Source: Dictyocoela muelleri | Lineage: Eukaryota; Microsporidia | Assembly: GCA_016256075.1 (NCBI GenBank) | Contig: SDVU01000685.1 | Coordinates: 1-11,356 of the forward strand | Length of the DNA stretch: 11,356 bases | Direction: 5' to 3' | In this document: one piece after another, positions 7,137 through 11,356 of the stretch | How positions within the stretch are numbered: the first letter of the stretch is position 1 | Layout: each line of letters opens with the position of its first letter | The notes under the pieces: model-generated | Databases searched by the model: none | What the model saw: only the letters and a program-made list of their open reading frames with translations | What the model was told of the DNA's origin: nothing | Position numbers and translations under genes: made by a program

Positions 7137-7185
7137 TTAATTAGTATGTTCACGTGATTATCCTGTACGTGTTCATTTTTCTAAA

Positions 7186-7337
7186 AAACCGTATAATTTT
7201 TGCTTTTTAAAAAAAACATATAATTCTATATTTTTTTAAAAAAACGTATAAATATATATTTTTAATAAAAAAACGTATAATTTTATTTTTTTTCTAATAA
7301 CTGTATAATTTTTATTTTTTTAACTGTATAATTTTTA
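7186..7337 (+). repeat. Left subterminal repeat array of the hAT element
   Basis: Six copies of a motif like AAACGTATAATTTTT lie at about 7190, 7218, 7245, 7274, 7302 and 7324. The spacing is close to 28 bases, with A/T-rich linkers. Similar subterminal repeats bind transposase in Ac and other hAT elements. That role is an inference here. Confidence 0.75.
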
Positions 7338-7429
7338 ACCCATCAAATGAGAATCCTGTCTTCATATAAAGCACCGATGAAGTTTATATAAATTGAAAAG
7401 TTCTTTTCTATATTAAAAATAATCTTAGA

Positions 7430-8772
7430 TGTTTGTTCTGTAATCGGGATATTAAATACGATCCTAGCGAAAGAAAAAAATCTTAAAATATCACATCGAA
7501 CTAAAAACTCACAAACAAAATTCTGTAAGATACCTCAAACAATCAAGTTTAAATGAAATTTGCTCCTTAACTGCGCAAAGACGAAAATTTAATCAAGAAA
7601 TAGTAGATGCAAATATATCTGTAAATATACCTCTGTACAAGCTTAAAAATAATGTTTTAAAAGACTTTCTCGAAAAAGACACTAATAAAACAATTCATGA
7701 GGTATCATATTATCGGAAGAAAAACTGTTTCTAATATACATTAAAGAAAAATAAAATATCTTCAAAATCCTTAGAGACCAAGAAATTTACCTCATATTTG
7801 ATGAAAATACAGACAAAACGGAATATTTATACTTAATATCATGTGCGGGTTGTGTTCTTTAAAAAATAGAATAATCTTACACACATAAGAACTGTAAAGC
7901 TTAAAAAAACCAATAATGATACAGTATGCCAATCCATTATTAATTCAAATTCAGAAATGTACAAGGGCAAAATAATATTTGTCAAGCTACGTTTGTTACT
8001 CATAGATAGAGCTTTTTATGCAAAGAAAGCGACAATAAATCCACAAAATATATTTCAAAAACACAAACACGTGACCTGCATCGTGCACATCTTACACAGG
8101 CGTTCTGAGAAGGTTAGTGATATATAACACATTTCAAATTATGTAAGCCCCGAACTAAAACGCTTTATAGTGAAAAATCGTGAAAACCAAGTTTTATTTA
8201 AAACGTCAACGAGGTTAAATTCTAAAATTTCCGATTTTGACAAGATTGGGAACACGGCTAGCTTTTATGAAATTCATCATATAAAATTATAGATTACTAA
8301 AAGAATACATTGTTTTTTTTTCACAGATTAAATCGGAGATCAAAGATCTTTATAGCGCATTTATAAATAGAAAATTCATGAATGAACTTATAGAAATTAA
8401 GAATACATGTTTTGTAATTCAATCATTAAAAATTCTATAATTACAAGATCTCTCTGGCTTTCAACAAATTAACATTTTAAAGGATGTTGGTGAAGTATTA
8501 GAAAATGATGTATTAAAAGAAAAATTCACTTCTATAATGTTTAAAAACAAAGATTTAGAGTTTTTTTGCCAGTTGAATGGAATAACATCTAAAGAAGAAG
8601 ATAAGATCTTTTTCCATCTTCCTTCACAACAGTCGAAGTGGAGCACATTTTCAGCAAAATGGTTAGAATTTTAGATGATATTAGAAGAAGTAATAGCATT
8701 CAAACCCATAAAATTTTGAATTTTAATATTAAAATAAAAAAGAATAATAAATTAAGATTTTTTTCTATTTAA
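7430..8772 (+). pseudogene. hAT transposase relic (BED finger, DUF659, dimerisation tail)
   Basis: In several plus-strand frames, and in the right order, I read: a BED-like zinc finger start (CLFCNRDIKYDPSERKK, from 7430); FNQEIVDANISVNIPLYKLK; NVLKDFLEKDTNKTI, typical of the region before DUF659; YLIFDENTDKTE with the first catalytic Asp; LLIDRAFYAKKA with the second acidic position; and HVTCIVHILHR, the Cys/His region of hAT enzymes. A degraded KIGNTASFYEI follows in the place of the usual TRWGTW block. Near the end is TTVEVEHIFSKMVRIL, the hAT dimerisation signature that contains the family's catalytic Glu context. The frame ends at a stop at 8770-8772. About six or more frame changes and stops break it, and the stretch around 8290-8600 is poorly conserved or shortened. 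It is certainly inactive. Confidence 0.85.
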
Positions 8773-8883
8773 AACGATATTTATCTATTTTTAGCACAAT
8801 ATTCGTCTAAATTCGGAAACTTGTCTATTTTAAAACTTATCTGTTGATTATGTTATTTTATATTAAAAAATAATAGTAAACAT

Positions 8884-8998
8884 CGTGTAATTTTACAAGA
8901 AAACGTATAGTTTAACAAAAACATTATGTAATTTAACAAAAAAACATCGTTTAAACTGACAAAAAACTCCGTTTAATTTAACAAAAAAACGTATAATT
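8884..8998 (+). repeat. Right subterminal repeat array of the hAT element
   Basis: About six units of roughly 21 bases lie here, for example AACAAAAAAACGTATAATT and variants CGTGTAATTTTAC, CGTATAGTTTAAC, TATGTAATTTAAC and CGTTTAATTTAAC. They run in the same orientation as the left array, not inverted. The array ends a dozen bases before the element terminus. Confidence 0.75.
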
Positions 8999-9018
8999 CG
9001 CCGCGCCCTATTAATTAG

Positions 9019-9431
9019 ACATGGTCTTAAAAAATCAACACTGGTTAAAAAAAATTATAAAAAAAATATTCAAAAGATAAACATAGTAGTGGTAAAAATA
9101 GATAAAACGAGTCTAATATTGGTATTATATACTCTTAAAAGCATTATATCGGAATTTACTATGTCTATATAGTGATTTTACATTCCTTTTATATTTATTT
9201 TTAATTGACGAGAATCTTGGTAGTACGCTAGTCGAAACACTTAAAATTTTTTTGTATTATTTAAATAAAAAATAAATAAATAATCAGATTTTTTTTCTGA
9301 ATTTTACCGAAAAAATATAACTATATGTGATCTTTTTTCATTTTATAACCTTTTGCGGGTTTTGACCAGATATGTACATGTTGTTTTACGTTAAAAGCAA
9401 AATTTCTTATTCTGAAACGTGATTTTTTTCT
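9019..9431. other. AT-rich interval, no gene recognised
   Basis: This is the spacer between the hAT element and SINE copy B. It is A/T rich with homopolymers and a short AAATAAATAAATAA run near 9269-9282. No motif, RNA gene or repeat partner was noticed. Confidence 0.5.
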
Positions 9432-9446
9432 TCTGATTTTTTATTG

Positions 9447-9903
9447 GGCGAGATAGCTCAGTGTTTAACACTCTTGAATGTAAGATTTAAGTATCGTGGT
9501 TCGAATCTCACTGACGTCACTCTTTAATAAATAATGGGGAATGACATTAAGCGGTCATAACTATATAATTATAGTATAAAATACAGTTGTTCCAGTGTGT
9601 TATAGCTGATTAAGACTTGTTATAATATAACAACGAAGCAGAAGGAACACTCTTAGGTGTTGGGATGAGTGCGGTGACGCATCTAGGCAAAAAATAATGA
9701 AAAATAAAAATTCATGGAAAGCCACTAATTACCTTATCCTGCTGAGTCATTGATAAAACGAAGATAGCGTATACAGCTGGGCTTCTGGGTAGCTTAGGAA
9801 GTGACGTATTATTGTAAACCCCGGGAATTAAAGGTCATAAGACTATGGTTGGGGACAACTCTCCGGGTTGGCAGCTATGGATGTTGTCAGCATGTAATAT
9901 ATA
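9447..9903 (+). mobile_element. Long tRNA-headed SINE, copy B (reference copy)
   Basis: This is a complete 457-bp copy set exactly between perfect duplications, so it defines the family. The head of about 75 bp has a tRNA layout: A box, a possible anticodon arm (CTTGAA ... TTTAAG around a seven-base loop) and B box GGTTCGAATCT. TGACGTCA follows, then a body of about 380 bp with no tRNA, 5S or 7SL similarity that I can see. Body landmarks are CATTAAGCGGTCATAACT, GCTGATTAAGACTTG, GAGTGCGGTGACGCATCT, CTGAGTCATTGATAAAACG, ATACAGCTGGGCTTCTGGG and GGCAGCTATGGATGTTGTC. The 3' end is GTAATATATA and not poly-A, which hints at a non-L1 partner LINE. I do not recognise the family. A perfect TSD implies it inserted most recently of the datable elements here. 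Confidence 0.93.
9454..9508 (+). promoter_or_regulatory. Split Pol III promoter of SINE B
   Basis: The A box TAGCTCAGTGT is at 9454-9464 and the B box GGTTCGAATCT at 9498-9508. The A box differs from the usual TRGCNNAGTGG at the last base and the B box at its last base. Both would be expected to bind TFIIIC. Confidence 0.8.
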
Positions 9904-9923
9904 TCTGATTTTTTATTGAAATT

Positions 9924-10088
9924 TTTGGATCAGTTCCATTATTTTCCCCCAGGGAGAAAAATGGAACCGATTCGAATTTTATTATTATTTTTATTCTTAT
10001 TTTAATTTAAAAGTTATTATTATTAACCCATGTAGGGAGAAAAAATGGGATTGATTGCCTCGAGGATAAATAATGGAACTAATCCAAA
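9924..10088. mobile_element. Tiny MITE built from four copies of one motif
   Basis: The 21-base ends are inverted copies differing at one base: TTTGGATCAGTTCCATT begins at 9924 and AATGGAACTAATCCAAA ends at 10088. Inside, AGGGAGAAAAATGGAACCGA (9951-9970) and AGGGAGAAAAAATGGGATTG (10034-10053) are direct copies related to the same word. The theme GGAGAAAAATGGAAC-GATCC therefore appears once inverted and three times direct. The left end and its neighbour can also fold as a TTCCATT...AATGGAA hairpin. There is no coding capacity. It begins five bases after the SINE B duplication. No TSD is convincing, and the family is unknown. Confidence 0.7.
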
Positions 10089-10785
10089 TAATAACCTTAA
10101 GGGTGGTAGTAAAAAAATATTTTAAAATAGTGACTATTTTTTAAAATAGCGTTTAACCAACATGCGCTGAAACAAGACAATATTTCATTATATCAATTTA
10201 GATTTGGATTTTTTTATAAAATATAACATAATCTTAGTTTCTGTCAAACAATTGCTGATACTTCTAAAGCTTTAAACATTTATAAAAAACCGTAATAGAT
10301 TTCTATAAACTTATTATGTCAATTTTAACCATTTTGTTTACACGACGAGTAAGAAAAAAGATTGTGATAAAATCATATTAGAAATTGATTAAACACTAAT
10401 TTCACATATAAAAAGTTTATTGTGAAGAAATGAACTTATTAATACAGTTTTGAGGTATATGTAAAAGATATTCACTAGAGAAAACCCTTTTTTAAAATTT
10501 TTACATTCCGCTCAATCAATGATTTATTTATATTTTTATGGAATTGAATTTTCCCGAGCTCTTGTCTTTACGCAGATTCACATATATCATATTTAACATT
10601 ACTATCTCACAATTCACACATTTTACTATATAAATAATAAGAGAAATAGTGTCCAAAGAGGGGTTTAATGCATATTAGATGGCAAAATATTAGGAAAGCT
10701 GGAAATTTTGCAATAAAATTATGATTATAATCGGAATATTGTAGTTAATTCAATACATATTCACTTTAATTTTGTTTTAAGTATT
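10089..10785. other. AT-rich interval, no gene recognised
   Basis: It includes a short palindrome AAAATAGT-G-ACTATTTT (10124-10140), with TTTTAAAATAG repeated just after it. It also holds the CATTCCGCTCAAT word at 10504-10516 that recurs inverted at 6728-6740. No protein-like frame longer than a few dozen codons and no RNA gene are seen. Confidence 0.5.
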
Positions 10786-10787
10786 TT

Positions 10788-10850
10788 CGTGCGCAGCGTG
10801 CGACACGCACCCACAGCAAGCGACAGGATCGTTCCCAGCTGTGGTCGACT
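10788..10850. repeat. GC-rich patch with CCACAGC/GCTGTGG hairpin
   Basis: GCGCAGCGTGCGACACGCACC, starting about 10792, resembles the 713-732 patch. CCACAGC (10811-10817) pairs with GCTGTGG (10838-10844), and an outer CGAC/GTCG can extend the stem with bulges. The GC content contrasts strongly with the surroundings, as in the other GC-rich patches of the window. Confidence 0.6.
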
Positions 10851-10922
10851 TTAAATTGTAATTTTTATTAAATTATCGGATAAATTTTACATTCAGAGGA
10901 GTCGGACCATGAGAGCTAGACA

Positions 10923-10945
10923 AGTTGTCTATTGTATTGACAACT
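10923..10945. repeat. Hairpin AGTTGTC / GACAACT
   Basis: AGTTGTC (10923-10929) and GACAACT (10939-10945) pair perfectly around a nine-base loop. They lie in a moderately GC-rich piece (10895-10960) that may be the edge of an unrecognised repeat. No T-run follows directly, so I do not call it a terminator. Confidence 0.55.
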
Positions 10946-11066
10946 AAGCAAGCAGTCAAGTTAATTATTTATTTTATATCTAACTTTTAAATTGTAAACA
11001 ATTTTAAAATGCAAATCATTTATCGGAAGTATTTTACTGAAATTTAAATAAAAAAATAAAAACAAT

Positions 11067-11114
11067 AATTAAAAATTATAAATTATAAATTATAATTTAT
11101 AAATTATAATTTTA
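11067..11114. repeat. AT-only palindromic repeat
   Basis: Units of AAATTATA and its reverse complement TATAATTT follow one another, so the stretch is both tandem and self-complementary. This is a simple repeat able to extrude as a cruciform. It lies about 85 bases upstream of SINE copy A. Confidence 0.75.
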
Positions 11115-11198
11115 AGCATGTTTAATCTATTACAGGGCAACTATGGTAAAATGACTACCAAAGGTAGTGTCGTTAAAAAATTAAAATTTAAAATTAAA

Positions 11199-11356
11199 GC
11201 CAGATAGCTCAGTGGTTAACGCTCTTGAATATAAAATTTAAGTATCGTGGTTCGAATCCCGCTGACGTCACTCTTTAATAAATAATGAGGGAGTGACATT
11301 AAGCGGTCATAACTATATAATTATAGTATAATATACAGTTGTTCCAGTGTAGTATA
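11199..11356 (+). mobile_element. Long tRNA-headed SINE, copy A (cut by window end)
   Basis: This is the first 158 bases of a copy running off the right edge. The head begins GCCAGATAGC and has the best promoter of the four copies. TGACGTCA (11263-11270) and CATTAAGCGGTCATAACT follow. It differs from the 9447 copy at roughly a dozen positions in this part, so the two are close relatives. The TSD and 3' end lie outside the window. Confidence 0.9.
11205..11259 (+). promoter_or_regulatory. Consensus Pol III A and B boxes of SINE A
   Basis: The A box TAGCTCAGTGG (11205-11215) and B box GGTTCGAATCC (11249-11259) both match tRNA promoter consensus exactly. Of the four copies this head is the most likely to support Pol III transcription. 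Confidence 0.85.

Larger units (their letters stand above)
7145..9010 (+). mobile_element. hAT element with decayed DUF659-type transposase
   Basis: The element is bounded by the TTAATTAG duplication. The right end read backward is TAGGGCGCGGCGAATTATACG. The left end, TATGTTCACGTGATTATCC, matches it only loosely, so the left terminus is eroded. Inside are arrays of CGTATAATTT-type repeats next to each end and a plus-strand transposase relic (7430-8772). The length of 1.87 kb is somewhat short for an autonomous hAT, and the middle of the transposase looks deleted (between about 8280 and 8600). The element cannot move by itself. A small inverted repeat CACGT/ACGTG lies near the left end (7151-7171). 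Confidence 0.85.
7137..9018. repeat. Perfect 8-bp target-site duplication of the hAT element
   Basis: TTAATTAG is found at 7137-7144 and 9011-9018. It fits nTnnnnAn, the consensus reported for Ac-type hAT insertions. The right copy directly abuts a terminus reading TAGGG on the reverse strand, as hAT ends usually do (YARNG). Confidence 0.8.
9432..9918. repeat. Perfect 15-bp target-site duplication of SINE copy B
   Basis: TCTGATTTTTTATTG is present at 9432-9446 and 9904-9918 without a mismatch, directly flanking the SINE. This length and T-rich character are what target-primed reverse transcription leaves. It fixes both ends of the SINE to the base. Confidence 0.95.

Noticed and set aside
6953-7153. 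66-codon minus-strand open frame
   Set aside because: Rich in Phe, Tyr and Ile, as expected from AT-rich DNA. It ends across the hAT duplication and has no motif.
8461-8646. 61-codon minus-strand open frame
   Set aside because: Antisense to the C-terminal part of the hAT transposase relic.
11199-11275. Functional tRNA gene
   Set aside because: The promoter boxes are perfect, but the sequence continues into the SINE body, the acceptor stem does not close, and the base before the presumed anticodon is not the conserved T. It is the SINE head.
1-11356. Intact host gene, LINE or virus-like element
   Set aside because: I found no reverse transcriptase, integrase, capsid or other conserved host-gene motif in either strand. 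The only transposase motifs are Merlin-like and hAT.

Overview
This window is a very AT-rich stretch of eukaryotic, probably repeat-rich intergenic DNA. I see no intact host protein gene, no rRNA and no functional tRNA. Every coding trace I can recognise comes from decayed class II DNA transposons, and almost everything else with visible structure is a SINE, a MITE, a foldback element or a low-complexity array. The combination of DUF659-type hAT, Merlin/IS1595-like transposases, long tRNA-headed SINEs and roughly three-quarters A+T would fit a repeat-laden invertebrate genome or a TE-rich, AT-rich parasite (for example a large-genome microsporidian or a myxozoan). The sequence alone does not settle the species.

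Layout, left to right. 1-760: featureless AT-rich DNA with a small perfect hairpin (289-312), then a tRNA-like head (491-560) and a GC-rich patch with an 18-bp tandem repeat and a 10-bp-stem hairpin (642-701). 898-1260: a near-complete palindrome (foldback MITE). 1372-1440: a second copy of the tRNA-like head. 1471-2156: an element with about 150-bp terminal inverted repeats starting in GC-rich motifs. 2215-3703, minus strand: a decayed Merlin-like transposase, apparently interrupted by a Charlie/Buster-like hAT MITE (2282-3002) that itself carries an old SINE (2434-2884). This is a three-level nest. 3968-4246: a degenerate T-rich array with AACCC/AACAC units. 4353-5256, minus strand: a second, different Merlin transposase relic. 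6215-6658: SINE copy with an imperfect target-site duplication (TSD). 7145-9010: an hAT element with a perfect 8-bp TSD, a decayed DUF659-type transposase and arrays of subterminal repeats at both ends. 9447-9903: the best-preserved full SINE, with a perfect 15-bp TSD. 9924-10088: a tiny MITE made of four copies of one motif. 10788-10945: GC-rich hairpins. 11199-11356: a fourth SINE copy, cut off by the window edge.

How the parts relate. The four long SINEs (about 450 bp) keep a split RNA polymerase III promoter in three copies. Their TSDs and promoter boxes give a relative age order: the 2434 copy is oldest, then 6215, then 9447. The 11199 head is close to the 9447 one. The DNA transposon relics are all multiply broken and cannot encode active enzymes. 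The main interest is the nesting, the candidate new SINE family, the hAT subterminal arrays and the small palindromic elements.
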